In this document: positions 28,102 through 36,677 of the stretch, in pieces
How positions within the stretch are numbered: position 1 is the stretch's first letter
How the letters are laid out: the number at the start of each line of letters is the position of its first letter
Assembly: GCF_018200035.1 (NCBI RefSeq)
Contig: NZ_CP073581.1
Span: forward strand, 802,501 to 866,500
From: Sulfitobacter albidus
Lineage (GTDB): Bacteria > Pseudomonadota > Alphaproteobacteria > Rhodobacterales > Rhodobacteraceae
Direction of reading: 5' to 3'
DNA length: 64,000 nt
Made by a program: the position numbers and the translations under genes
Notes under the pieces: generated by a model
The model's database searches: none
What the model saw: only the letters and a program-made list of their open reading frames with translations
Told to the model about the DNA's origin: nothing

Positions 28102-28767
28102 ATGAACAAGACGACCACTGGCGCCCGCTCCGGCAATACGGATGCCTATTCCATGATCCTCGACGCGATCGACACGGGCATCTACACCCCCGGCGACCGG
28201 CTGGTGGAAAGCGAGCTGGCCGAGCGGTTTGGCGTCTCGCGCACGCCCATCCGCGAGGCGCTGCAACGGCTCGAGACGCAATCGCTGCTCACCCGTGACG
28301 GGCGCAGCCTGATCGTCGCCTCACTGGATCACAACCAGATGGCCGAGCTGTATGTCGTGCGCGGAGAGCTTGAGGGCCTCGCCGCCCGTCTTGCCGCGCG
28401 CAACGCCACCGAAGAGGAAATCCGCCTGCTGCGCGACATGCTCGAGGCCGACAACGCGCTGCTGGAGCATCCGGCCGCACTCGCCCGTGCCAACCGGCGG
28501 TTTCACAAGCAGATCCATCTTGCCTCGCACAACCGCTTTCTGGTGCGGCAACTCGATCTCGTTCACCGCTCCATGGCATTGATGGCAACCACGTCGCTGG
28601 CGGTCGTGGGGCGCGGCGCGATTGCGCAGGCAGAGCACGACCAGATCGTCACCGCGATCGAGGCGCGCGACGGTGACGCCGCCGATGCCGCCCTGCGCGC
28701 GCATATCTCTGTCGCCTTCACGACCCGGTTAAGGCAAGAGGCTGAGCGTCGCGAGGCGGAGAGCTGA
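28102..28767 (+). CDS. GntR family transcriptional regulator, FadR/FCD subfamily
   Basis: A 221-residue regulator with a winged helix-turn-helix (about 15-80: GIYTPGDRLVESELAERFGVSRTPIREALQRLETQSLLTRDGR) and an all-helical FCD effector domain (about 90-210) with the metal-binding pattern ... RFHKQIHLASHN ... EHDQIVTAIEARDGDAADAALRAHI. Such proteins usually repress catabolic operons until an organic acid binds. No catabolic operon is adjacent, so the targets are unknown; the divergent HAD gene is the nearest candidate. The 3' end overlaps by 50 bases the end of the convergent glycosyltransferase gene, which is unusually long. Confidence 0.87.
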   Translation: MNKTTTGARSGNTDAYSMILDAIDTGIYTPGDRLVESELAERFGVSRTPIREALQRLETQSLLTRDGRSLIVASLDHNQMAELYVVRGELEGLAARLAARNATEEEIRLLRDMLEADNALLEHPAALARANRRFHKQIHLASHNRFLVRQLDLVHRSMALMATTSLAVVGRGAIAQAEHDQIVTAIEARDGDAADAALRAHISVAFTTRLRQEAERREAES

Positions 28768-30637
28768 GCGCGCGCGCGTTCTCTTCCTGCGACACGCCAT
28801 GCTGGGTTTTATCCCAATAGAACGGCTCCGAAACGAGTTCCTTGAGCGCCTTGTACGCCGACAGGGCCCCCATCGGAAAATAGAATGGCAGGGTAAAGAC
28901 CCAGCCCGTCAGATGCCGGTGCCCCACGCCGCGTACGGCCAGCACCGAGGTCGACAGATTGATGACCTCCGCGATCAGGAAGCTTATCGCCATGCCCGTC
29001 GCGATCCCGCTGCCCAACGTCTCGCTTACCGGATGGGATATGCCGATCAGCATGATCCAGAACGACCACAGCAGCGGCGCCGCGGCGAATTGCGCAAACG
29101 TGGCCAGCAAGATCGCCTGCACCCCCATGAAGCGCAAAAATCCAAGATCGCGCATCAGTGCTGCGGGATCACGCATGTGTACGCACCACGTAATCAGATA
29201 GCCCTTGAGCCAGCGGGACCGTTGTTTGACCCAGGGCCAGGCCTTGCAATTGGCCTCCTCAAAGGTGGTGGTGGCGATCAATTCGGTGACATAGCCCGCC
29301 CGGGCGAGGCGGATCCCCAGATCCGCGTCCTCGGTCACGTTATGGGCGTCCCAGCCGCACAGCTTTTCCAGCACGCTGCGGCGGAAAAACAGGGTTGTGC
29401 CCCCCAACGGGATCACCAGACCCAGCCGCGCCACCCCCGGCAGGATCATCCGCCACCAGGTCGCGTATTCAATGGTGAAACAGCGCGACAGCCAATTGGT
29501 GCGGGCATTGTAATAATCCAGAACCCCCTGAAGACAGGCGACATTCTGCGGTGCGCTATGAAAACGGGTGACGATCTTTTCGATCTGGTCGCTCTCGGGG
29601 GCGTCCTCTGCATCCCAGACGCCGATGATCGAGCCACGGCAGAAATCCAGCGCATAGTTCAGCGCGCGCGGTTTTGTCGTCAGACCTGAGGCGCCGGGCA
29701 CTTCGATCACGCTCATCCATGGCGGCATCGCGGTGCGCGCGATGGTCTCGCGGGTGACATGATCGTCGGCTTCCAGCACCAATACGACTTCTAGCAGGGA
29801 TTTCGGGTAGGTCAGCCGCGACAGACGCTCGATCAGCTTGCCCGCGATTTCCTTTTCGCGCAGCAGCGGGACCAGGACCGAGACAAGCGGCAGCGGAAAC
29901 GCCTCCGGTTCTGCACGGGCAGGCGGCGGTGTCGCCGGGAAAAACAACTGTGCCACGGTCGCCGCAAGCTTGAGCGCCGTGGTCATCATCAATGTGACAA
30001 AGGCAAAGACCATCAGCACGGTGATCGTCCACAGCGGCGCGAGGATTACTGAGGCGGCACCCGCCGCCAGCAGCCCGATGGCAGCGATACGGCGGTTCGG
30101 ATTGGTCACATCCCAACCGCGACAGCTGAGCGCCGCCGGCACCCGACGCGCCGCCTTCTGCGCCAGCTCCGCCCCGTACAGACGGCTGATCGCCGCCCGG
30201 ATGTCGCGCTCATGGGCCAGCACCGGCTCGATCCGCCGGCCCTGCGGTCCCAGGCAGGCGCGCAAGGCGTCAAAGGTTTCGGGATGCGCGGTGCAGACCA
30301 GCAAGATGTCACCCGACACGGCGTAGGGCACGACCATGTGGCGCAGGCACAAGGACGCGGGCAGACGGTGGCGCAAGGCGGGGGCGGGCGGGCTGCCCAC
30401 CAGATCGACCATGCGCACGCGATGCTGAATCGACAACATCCGCATCAGATCATGGCGGCGCACCAATCCTTCCGTCACGAGAATTTCACCCAGAGGGCTG
30501 TCCACATGCCGTTGCAGATCCAGCGCATGCACCAGATCCGCCTGCGTAATTTTTCCCGCATTCACCAGGATACGCCCCAGCGGAAGGCGTTCCGGCGGGA
30601 GCGTGAGCCGTGGAAAACGCAGGTTGAGATCATTCAT
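28718..30637 (-). CDS. family 2 glycosyltransferase with N-terminal GspE/MshEN-type domain
   Basis: A 639-residue inner-membrane protein. Residues about 15-155 match the type II secretion ATPase N-terminal (GspE_N/MshEN) fold, with two tandem motif copies, PLGRILVNAGKITQADLVHALDLQ and PLGEILVTEGLVRRHDLMRMLSIQ. In MshEN domains this pattern binds c-di-GMP. Two transmembrane helices follow (about 183-225). The GT2 catalytic domain (about 250-480) has WDAEDAPE (DxD-type, 341-348), TEDADLG (435-441) and QRSRW (472-476), the processive-synthase signature. The last part has several more helices. It probably polymerises a polysaccharide under c-di-GMP control, like E. coli NfrB. Product and export partners are not visible here. 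Confidence 0.82.
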   Translation of the reverse strand: MNDLNLRFPRLTLPPERLPLGRILVNAGKITQADLVHALDLQRHVDSPLGEILVTEGLVRRHDLMRMLSIQHRVRMVDLVGSPPAPALRHRLPASLCLRHMVVPYAVSGDILLVCTAHPETFDALRACLGPQGRRIEPVLAHERDIRAAISRLYGAELAQKAARRVPAALSCRGWDVTNPNRRIAAIGLLAAGAASVILAPLWTITVLMVFAFVTLMMTTALKLAATVAQLFFPATPPPARAEPEAFPLPLVSVLVPLLREKEIAGKLIERLSRLTYPKSLLEVVLVLEADDHVTRETIARTAMPPWMSVIEVPGASGLTTKPRALNYALDFCRGSIIGVWDAEDAPESDQIEKIVTRFHSAPQNVACLQGVLDYYNARTNWLSRCFTIEYATWWRMILPGVARLGLVIPLGGTTLFFRRSVLEKLCGWDAHNVTEDADLGIRLARAGYVTELIATTTFEEANCKAWPWVKQRSRWLKGYLITWCVHMRDPAALMRDLGFLRFMGVQAILLATFAQFAAAPLLWSFWIMLIGISHPVSETLGSGIATGMAISFLIAEVINLSTSVLAVRGVGHRHLTGWVFTLPFYFPMGALSAYKALKELVSEPFYWDKTQHGVSQEENARALSSPPRDAQPLALTGS

Positions 30638-30771
30638 CCCATCCTACCAAACCAGCGTCACAACGGATCACTGGTGGCAGAGAAGGATTAACGATCCGTT
30701 AATATCGTTTTTTTTCAGTGGGTTGAGTTGAAGTGGTTAACTTCAACCCTGGCGGTAGCTGCGGTGCGGCG

Positions 30772-31917
30772 TCAGCGCGCCGCCATGGCGGCGGCAAAGC
30801 GCTCAAAAAGGTAATAGCTGTCCTGCGGACCGGGTGACGCCTCCGGGTGATGTTGCACCGAATAGACCGGGCGGCCGGTCATGCGGATCCCGCAGTTCGA
30901 CCCGTCAAAAAGCGAACGATGCGTCTCGACGACGCCATCCGGCAGGGATTGCCCATCGACGGCAAAGCCATGATTCATCGAGGTAATCTCGACCTTGCCG
31001 GTCTCCAGATCCTTGACGGGGTGGTTGGCGCCGTGGTGGCCGTGGCTCATCTTGACCGTCTCACCGCCCAGGGCGAGGGCCAGCATCTGGTGGCCCAGAC
31101 AGATGCCGAACACCGGCAGCTCGGTCTTATCCAGAACGTCGCGGATCATCGGCACGGCGTATTCCCCGGTGGCCGCCGGATCGCCGGGACCGTTGGACAA
31201 GAACACCCCATCGGGGCTGTGCGCCATCACGTCCTCATAGGTGGCAGAGGCCGGCAGCACCGTGACTTCGCAGCCCGCCGAGGCAAGGCAGCGCAGAATG
31301 TTGCGTTTCGCGCCGTAGTCGATGGCGACAACGCGGTGCTTGGGGTCGGTCTGTGGCGCGAATCCGTCGGGCCAGGCCCACCGCATCTCGTTCCAGCGGT
31401 AGGATTGCGCGCAGGTGACATCCTTGGCCAGATCCATGCCCTCCAGCCCGGCAAAGGCGCGGGCGGCGGCCACAAGCGCCTCGATGTCGAATTTCCCGTT
31501 GGGGTCATGGGCGAGGGCGGCGTGCGGCGCGCCCTGCTGGCGGATCGCGCGGGTCAGTCGCCGCGTGTCGATCCCGCCGATGGCGATGCGCCCGCGCGCG
31601 GCGAGCCAATCCGACAGATGCTGCACCGCCCGCCAGTTGCTGGGCTCGGTCGGCATCCATTTCACGACCATGCCGGCCGCCACCGGATCGCCGGTTTCAT
31701 CGTCCTGCGGGTTGGTGCCCACATTGCCGACATGCGGAAAGGTAAAGGTCACGATCTGCCCCGCGTAGGAGGGATCTGTCATGATCTCCTGATAGCCGGT
31801 CATGGCCGTGTTGAAACACAGCTCGGCGACGGTCTGACCGGTGGCTCCGAACCCCTCCCCGTAAAAGACGGATCCATCGGCGAGAACGAGGCAGGCGGTG
31901 GGCGTGGGGGCGGTCAT
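30772..31917 (-). CDS. carA: carbamoyl-phosphate synthase small (glutaminase) subunit
   Basis: A 381-residue glutamine amidotransferase subunit that feeds ammonia to CarB for arginine and pyrimidine synthesis. The N-terminal CPSase_sm_chain domain starts ACLVLADGSVFYGEGFGATG and has MTGYQEIMTDPSYAGQI. The class I glutaminase domain has FLSNGPGDPAA, the nucleophile Cys in FGICLGHQMLALALGG, and the His/Glu of VQHHPEASPGPQDS. ATG 31917 is preceded by GAGGAG; the 19 codons upstream of it are not conserved-looking. carB is not in this window. Confidence 0.96.
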   Translation of the reverse strand: MTAPTPTACLVLADGSVFYGEGFGATGQTVAELCFNTAMTGYQEIMTDPSYAGQIVTFTFPHVGNVGTNPQDDETGDPVAAGMVVKWMPTEPSNWRAVQHLSDWLAARGRIAIGGIDTRRLTRAIRQQGAPHAALAHDPNGKFDIEALVAAARAFAGLEGMDLAKDVTCAQSYRWNEMRWAWPDGFAPQTDPKHRVVAIDYGAKRNILRCLASAGCEVTVLPASATYEDVMAHSPDGVFLSNGPGDPAATGEYAVPMIRDVLDKTELPVFGICLGHQMLALALGGETVKMSHGHHGANHPVKDLETGKVEITSMNHGFAVDGQSLPDGVVETHRSLFDGSNCGIRMTGRPVYSVQHHPEASPGPQDSYYLFERFAAAMAAR

Positions 31918-31984
31918 CTGGTGTATCTCCTCAGGGGCAGTGGCACCGTGCGCGGGCAGCGCGTGCCCCGGCAAACGCCCGCAA

Positions 31985-32011
31985 ACTATAGCGGCACCGG
32001 GGGAGGGTCAA
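31985..32011 (-). promoter_or_regulatory. possible carA promoter
   Basis: On the minus strand TTGACC (32011-32006), a 15-base spacer and TATAGT (31990-31985). The spacer is short for a sigma-70 promoter, but both hexamers are good. Confidence 0.35.
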
Positions 32012-32136
32012 GGTGCGCAAAAAATGAAATAGTGTTTTATATCAATGGGATGTTGCCGCTATGGTGGATTGCATGCTGCGCCTGCATTAGGTAGTGTCAG
32101 CATTCGAGTTCTACCGGACACGGGAAGGCCCCCCAA

Positions 32137-32598
32137 ATGAATCTGCGCACGCGCATCACGACCGCCCTCAAGCAGGCGATGAAAGACAAGGACAAGACAA
32201 AGCTGTCGACGCTGCGTCTGATCAATGCCGCGATCAAGGACAAGGATATCGCCGCGCGTGTCGACGACAATGACGCCGGCGTGGGCGATGCCGAAGTGCT
32301 CGCCATCCTTGGCAAGATGTCCAAGCAACGTATGGAATCGGCCCGCGCCTACGAGGAGGGCGGGCGTCTGGATCTCGCGGAGGCGGAGCGGTCGGAGATC
32401 GCGGTCATCGAGGAATTCCTGCCCAAACAGTTGAGCGAGGACGAGGCGCGCGCCGCCGTCGATGCCGCCGTGTCGGAGACCGGCGCAAGCTCGATCCGCG
32501 ACATGGGCACGGTGATGGGTGTGCTGAAAGCCAAATACACAGGTCAGATGGATTTTGGCCGTGTCGGACCGATGGTAAAGGATCGGTTGTCGTCCTGA
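32137..32598 (+). CDS. GatB/YqeY domain protein
   Basis: A 153-residue protein matching the YqeY family throughout: LRTRITTALKQAMKDKDKTKLSTLRLINAAIKD, KMSKQRMESARAYEEGGRLDLAEAERSEIAVIEEFLPKQLSE, and the C-terminal GTVMGVLKAKYTGQMDFGRVGPMVKDRL. The fold equals the tail domain of GatB, which binds tRNA, and YqeY is often suggested to act near transamidation or as a tRNA-binding factor, but its function is not settled. It is divergent from carA with a 219-base gap holding both promoters. Confidence 0.92.
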   Translation: MNLRTRITTALKQAMKDKDKTKLSTLRLINAAIKDKDIAARVDDNDAGVGDAEVLAILGKMSKQRMESARAYEEGGRLDLAEAERSEIAVIEEFLPKQLSEDEARAAVDAAVSETGASSIRDMGTVMGVLKAKYTGQMDFGRVGPMVKDRLSS

Positions 32599-32611
32599 GG
32601 GCGGGCCGACC

Positions 32612-33094
32612 TTACCGGACCAATGCGCGGGTCAGATCGTCGTAGAGGGCGATGCGCTCTTCCTCGCTCAGAAACGCGCCGATTTCCACCTCACGACCCT
32701 TGCCGCGCAGGGTGACGTAATGCGGCACCGGCCCCTCGTCTTCGTATTTTGTGACCTGCGTCCAGTACCGCTCGCAATCCCATTCCTGCACGTCGCCCTT
32801 GGGATTGGTGCGCCGCAGCTGCGCGGTGGTATCCGACAGGGTCAGCTCCTCTTCGATGAGGCGGGATTTGTGATTGCGTTGCAACGCAAAATACATCCCC
32901 CACACCGCCGCCAGCGTGAACGGCAGCATCCCCCACAGGATCGGGGAGCCCAGCAGGGGGATCACCGGGATGCAGATCAGCGTGAAGGTGCTGAGCACGA
33001 ATGCCGCCATGCCCCGCGCCGGCAGGGATTGGTGCGGCCACAGGCGCAGGGTCTGCGGGGTGCTGTGCGGGGCGGATGTCCATTGATACGGCAT
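32612..33094 (-). CDS. DUF2244 domain membrane protein
   Basis: A 160-residue inner-membrane protein with two close hydrophobic helices (about residues 28-72, AAFVLSTFTLICIPVIPLLGSPILWGMLPFTLAAVWGMYFAL), followed by a soluble domain with the family features SRLIEEELTLSDTTAQLRRTNPKG, EWDCERYWTQVTKYE, VTLRGKGREVEIGAFLSEEERIALYDDL. This is the DUF2244 pattern, a small alphaproteobacterial family whose members often lie near respiratory oxidase genes; ctaD is 1.7 kb away here. Function unknown. Convergent with the YqeY gene, 13 bases apart. Confidence 0.8.
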   Translation of the reverse strand: MPYQWTSAPHSTPQTLRLWPHQSLPARGMAAFVLSTFTLICIPVIPLLGSPILWGMLPFTLAAVWGMYFALQRNHKSRLIEEELTLSDTTAQLRRTNPKGDVQEWDCERYWTQVTKYEDEGPVPHYVTLRGKGREVEIGAFLSEEERIALYDDLTRALVR

Positions 33095-33141
33095 GACAGT
33101 GTTTTAGCGTGCTCTGAGGGCGGTGCAATGCGACACCATGC

Positions 33142-33594
33142 TCACCCGGCGGAGGGACGCAGGATCAGCCAGCCACAGCGGGCGAGCATGCCCAGAACCA
33201 ACGCAAGACTGGCAAGCTCTGCCACTCTCGGCGCGCCCGTTGGCGCCCCGCTGCCGGACAAGGCTGCGGCCATGGTTAGCGCAAGCGCCTGCGCCAAGGC
33301 GGTGTCGATCGAAAACCGCGCCTCGGGCCGCAATTGCTCGACCGCCCAGTAAAGCGGCGCGAGCAGGGTCAAGCCGATCATTGCATAGCCCAGCGGAGAG
33401 ATCGTCACGACGAAATAGGTCGCATCACGCGTTGCCCGAAGATCCCCGGGCAGCGCGGAGAACGCCGCTGCGGCCAGCACGGCGGTGACCGCGCAGAGCG
33501 ACAGCAGCAGCAGCGTCAGATGCCCCGCTGGCCCAAATCCCCTCAAATGGGCGACACCCTGCGGGGCCAGCAAACAGATCAGCATCGCGAACAT
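33142..33594 (-). CDS. four-helix membrane protein of unknown function (paralogue A)
   Basis: A 150-residue integral membrane protein with about four transmembrane segments and few charged residues. ATG 33594 is preceded by AAAGGAG. It is visibly homologous to the 142-residue protein encoded at 34256-34684: LLAPQGVAHLRGFGPAGHL matches LLGPQAIAVRRGWRVGGHL, and LYWAVEQLRPEARFSIDTALAQALALTMAAAL matches LFLALQQMFPTYDYRLATVLAQGFALALAAAM. No known family was recognised. It is divergent from the GNAT gene. Confidence 0.65.
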   Translation of the reverse strand: MFAMLICLLAPQGVAHLRGFGPAGHLTLLLLSLCAVTAVLAAAAFSALPGDLRATRDATYFVVTISPLGYAMIGLTLLAPLYWAVEQLRPEARFSIDTALAQALALTMAAALSGSGAPTGAPRVAELASLALVLGMLARCGWLILRPSAG

Positions 33595-33698
33595 TGGTCG
33601 GTCTCCTTTCGACCGGCAAATAGCGTAAGGCGCGGCGAGGGGCACCCCCCCTGACTTGGCCGCCCTGCTTGACCCGGCGCGAAACGACCGCATCTCCC

Positions 33699-33715
33699 GT
33701 GGGGCATCACCCCAC
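33699..33715 (+). promoter_or_regulatory. hairpin directly before the GNAT ribosome-binding site
   Basis: GTGGGG (33699-33704) and CCCCAC (33710-33715) around loop CATCA, immediately followed by AGGAG and the ATG at 33726. It could modulate translation or be a leftover terminator. Confidence 0.35.
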
Positions 33716-33725
33716 AGGAGCCGCC

Positions 33726-34147
33726 ATGACCGCCCCGAAATCCAGATTCAATCCCCGCCCGACAAAGCCACCGCAGACGCGCTGCACCAGCGTCTGCGCG
33801 AGGCGGGGCAGACGGCCACGCAGGAGGAGTTGGTCGAATTCCTGCTCTCTATCCACAACGATGCAGGCGCGCTGATTGCCGGGTGCAAGGGGGAGCTGTG
33901 CTTTGGCGCGGCGCATATCTCAGAGCTGTGGGTCGACGCCGCGCTGCGCGGGCAGGGCACGGGGCGGCGTCTGCTGATGCAGGCCGAGGATCACGCCTGC
34001 AGCGAGGGCTGCACCCGCATCCACATCGAGACGCGCGCGGAAGGGGCGCGCAGGCTCTATGAGGCCTGCGGCTACCGCGTGTTCGGCCAGCTGCCCCGCT
34101 ACAAGGGGGAAGATACGTTGTACTACCTCGAGAAATCTCTGACATGA
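33726..34147 (+). CDS. GNAT family N-acetyltransferase, apparent 1-base frameshift at its start
   Basis: A small acetyltransferase with motif A of the family, ISELWVDAALRGQGTGRRLLMQAEDHA (the R/Q-x-x-G-x-G/A acetyl-CoA loop), then IHIETRAEGARRLYEACGYRVFGQLPRY. The body reads in one frame, but the only start with a ribosome-binding site (AGGAG, then ATG 33726) is in another. One extra C in the run at 33733-33736 would give MTAPEIQIQSPPDKATADAL joined to the body, a 140-residue protein. Without that, translation would have to start at TTG 33656, which has no ribosome-binding site. Substrate unknown. Confidence 0.72.
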
Positions 34148-34255
34148 TGCGGCTGTGCCCCGGGCAGGGCTGTGACGCTTTTTGTGCAGCGCCCTGACCG
34201 CGTCACGCAAACGCGACCGCACGCGAAACTCCGAAGGCGCGGGGCACGCGCGGGC

Positions 34256-34684
34256 TCAGCGCAGCTCGCCCCGGTGCACCACATGCAGCGCTACACAAAA
34301 AAGCGCGATACTCAGCACGAGCGCGCCGCCCTCGAATACCGGCAGACCCGATAGCGCCCCGCGCGGGATCATCGCCGCCGCCAGCGCCAGCGCGAATCCC
34401 TGCGCCAGCACGGTCGCCAGCCGGTAGTCGTAGGTCGGGAACATCTGTTGCAGCGCCAGAAACAGGGGCACCAGCATCGCCAGCGCGCCGATGGCGAGCC
34501 AGAGCAGCGTCAGCGCTCCATCCCCCCGTCGGGGCGGTTGCGCGTCGGTCCCCACGACCCAGACAACGCTGACCACCGTGACCCCCGCCAGCAGCACGGC
34601 CAGATGCCCGCCCACGCGCCAGCCGCGCCGCACGGCTATCGCCTGTGGCCCCAACAGGGCCGCAAGGGTGAAAAGGGTCATCAT
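34256..34684 (-). CDS. four-helix membrane protein of unknown function (paralogue B)
   Basis: A 142-residue integral membrane protein with about four transmembrane helices, homologous to the 150-residue protein at 33142-33594 along its whole length. ATG 34684 (or 34681) is preceded by GAGGAAAGG. It lies on the same strand as its paralogue, with the GNAT gene between them on the other strand. This looks like a tandem duplication split by the GNAT gene, or a duplication of the whole block. Function unknown; ctaD starts its terminator only 23 bases upstream. Confidence 0.65.
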   Translation of the reverse strand: MMTLFTLAALLGPQAIAVRRGWRVGGHLAVLLAGVTVVSVVWVVGTDAQPPRRGDGALTLLWLAIGALAMLVPLFLALQQMFPTYDYRLATVLAQGFALALAAAMIPRGALSGLPVFEGGALVLSIALFCVALHVVHRGELR

Positions 34685-34706
34685 CGGTCGTGCCTTTCCT
34701 CAACGC

Positions 34707-34734
34707 AAAAGGGCCCCGACCGCCGTCGGAGCCC
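34707..34734 (-). terminator. ctaD terminator
   Basis: On the minus strand a 10-bp stem GGGCTCCGAC / GTCGGGGCCC with one mismatch and a 4-base loop, then TTTT. It starts 24 bases after the ctaD stop codon. Confidence 0.8.
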
Positions 34735-34757
34735 TCTTATCTCTCAGCAGCGCCCGC

Positions 34758-36431
34758 TTAGTGGCTTGGCTGCTTGTCCCAGTCTTCCCGCTTTGGAAGC
34801 TGCTCGAACGTGTGCTCGGGCGGCGGGGAGGGCAGGGTCCATTCCAGCGTATCCGCGTATTCGTTCCACGGGTTCGCCTCGGTGACGCGGCGGCCGTACA
34901 TCAGCGTGTAGGCCATCACTCCGAAGAAGAACAGGAACGAAGCGAAGGACAGGAACGCGCCCAGCGACGACCAGTAATTCCAGTACGCGAACGCGTCAGG
35001 ATAGTCGATGTAGCGGCGTGGCATGCCCTGACGGCCCAGGAAGTGTTGTGGGAAGAACGTCAGGTTCGCACCGATGAACATCGCCCAGAAGTGCAGCTTG
35101 CCTGCCCATTCGGGATACATCCGGCCGGTCATCTTGGGCAGGTAGAAATAGATACCCGCAAAGATGGTGAACACGGCGCCAAGGGACATCACGTAGTGGA
35201 AGTGCGCCACGACGTAGTACGTGTCGTGATAGTAGCGGTCCACGGCGGCCTGGCTCAGCACGATACCGGTCACACCACCCACGGTGAACAGGAACAGGAA
35301 GCCGAACGCCCAGAGCATCGGTGTCTTCAGCTCGATCGAGCCGCCCCACATGGTCGCGATCCAGCTAAAGATCTTGACCCCCGTGGGCACCGCGATGACC
35401 ATCGTCGCCAGCATGAAGTACGCCTGTTGGTTCAGGCTCATGCCGACGGTGTACATGTGGTGCGCCCACACGACAAAGCCCAGCACACCGATCGCGATGA
35501 TCGCCCAGACCATTGGCAGATAGCCAAAGATCGGCTTGCGCGAGAAGGTCGCGATGACGTGGCTGATGATGCCGAAACCGGGCAGGATGATGATGTAGAC
35601 CTCAGGGTGACCAAAAAACCACAGGATGTGCTGGTACAGCACCGGGTCGCCCCCGCCTGCGGGATCAAAGAACGCAAAGCCAAAGTTGCGGTCCATCAGC
35701 AGCATTGTGATCGCACCGGCCAGAACGGGCAGGGCGAGCAGAATCAGCCACGCGGTGACAAAGATCGACCAGCTGAACAGCGGCACCTTGAACAGGGTCA
35801 TGCCGGGAGCACGCATGTTCAGGAAGGTGGTGATCATGTTGATCGCGCCCAGGATCGACGAGGCACCCGAGACGTGCACCGCAAAGATCGCGAGGTCCAT
35901 CGACATGCCGCCCTCTTTCACCGACAGCGGCGGGTACAGAACCCAGCCCACGCCGGAGCCGAGCTGACCGTTGCCGCCCGGTGCCAGCACCGAACAGACC
36001 GCCAGCGACGAGCCCGCCACATAGAGCCAGAACGACAGGTTGTTCAGACGCGGAAACGCCATGTCCGGCGCGCCGATCTGCAAGGGCATGAAGTAGTTGC
36101 CGAAACCGCCGAACAGGGCGGGGATCACGACAAAGAACATCATCAGGATGCCGTGACCGGTGATCAGCACGTTCCAAAGGTGTCCGTTGGGGGTGCAGGT
36201 CTCTGCCGCATTGGCGAACATCCGCGCGCCTTCGGCACACATGTACTGAACGCCGGGGTCCATCAGCTCCAACCGCATGTAGACGGTGAAGGCGACGGCG
36301 ATAAACCCGACAAAGGCGGAGACGATCAGGTACAGGATACCGATGTCTTTGTGGTTGGTGGACATGAACCAGCGCGTGAAAAAGCCACGCTCGTCTTCAT
36401 GGTCGTGCCCGTGAATGGCTGCGTCTGCCAT
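34758..36431 (-). CDS. ctaD: cytochrome c oxidase subunit I, aa3 type
   Basis: A 557-residue twelve-helix catalytic subunit of the proton-pumping terminal oxidase. The heme a and heme a3/CuB ligands are all present: the histidine in [14 protein letters not shown], the CuB His with its cross-linked Tyr in [19 protein letters not shown], the HH pair in [10 protein letters not shown], and the His pair in [15 protein letters not shown]-channel residues precede them. The N-terminus [25 protein letters not shown] and C-terminal tail are normal for Rhodobacteraceae. It stands alone; subunits II and III are not in the window. ATG 36431 is preceded by AGGAGGCACCGC. Confidence 0.97.
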   Translation of the reverse strand: MADAAIHGHDHEDERGFFTRWFMSTNHKDIGILYLIVSAFVGFIAVAFTVYMRLELMDPGVQYMCAEGARMFANAAETCTPNGHLWNVLITGHGILMMFFVVIPALFGGFGNYFMPLQIGAPDMAFPRLNNLSFWLYVAGSSLAVCSVLAPGGNGQLGSGVGWVLYPPLSVKEGGMSMDLAIFAVHVSGASSILGAINMITTFLNMRAPGMTLFKVPLFSWSIFVTAWLILLALPVLAGAITMLLMDRNFGFAFFDPAGGGDPVLYQHILWFFGHPEVYIIILPGFGIISHVIATFSRKPIFGYLPMVWAIIAIGVLGFVVWAHHMYTVGMSLNQQAYFMLATMVIAVPTGVKIFSWIATMWGGSIELKTPMLWAFGFLFLFTVGGVTGIVLSQAAVDRYYHDTYYVVAHFHYVMSLGAVFTIFAGIYFYLPKMTGRMYPEWAGKLHFWAMFIGANLTFFPQHFLGRQGMPRRYIDYPDAFAYWNYWSSLGAFLSFASFLFFFGVMAYTLMYGRRVTEANPWNEYADTLEWTLPSPPPEHTFEQLPKREDWDKQPSH

Positions 36432-36583
36432 GCGGTGCCTCCTAAGCTATTGATTTGGGCCCGTGCGCCTGTTGGCGAAACGCACGGACGGAACTCCCGG
36501 CCCTTCTAAAACCATAGACCGCGCCGCGCAATGGGCGCGATGGTCGCAGGGACACATAAATTCCGCATCAGGGCCCGTGGATT

Positions 36584-36605
36584 TGCCGCAATCCATTGTG
36601 CGGCA
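36584..36605. promoter_or_regulatory. inverted repeat between ctaD and the histidine kinase gene
   Basis: TGCCGCA (36584-36590) and TGCGGCA (36599-36605) with an 8-base spacer, in the 246-base divergent gap. Could be an operator for either gene. The rest of the gap shows no feature I can name. Confidence 0.25.
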
Positions 36606-36677
36606 TTTGAGACGAATGCGCGACGCTGCACAGGCGGGATTTTCATCCGTCATTAACGCGCGGCGGGGCATTTCTGG

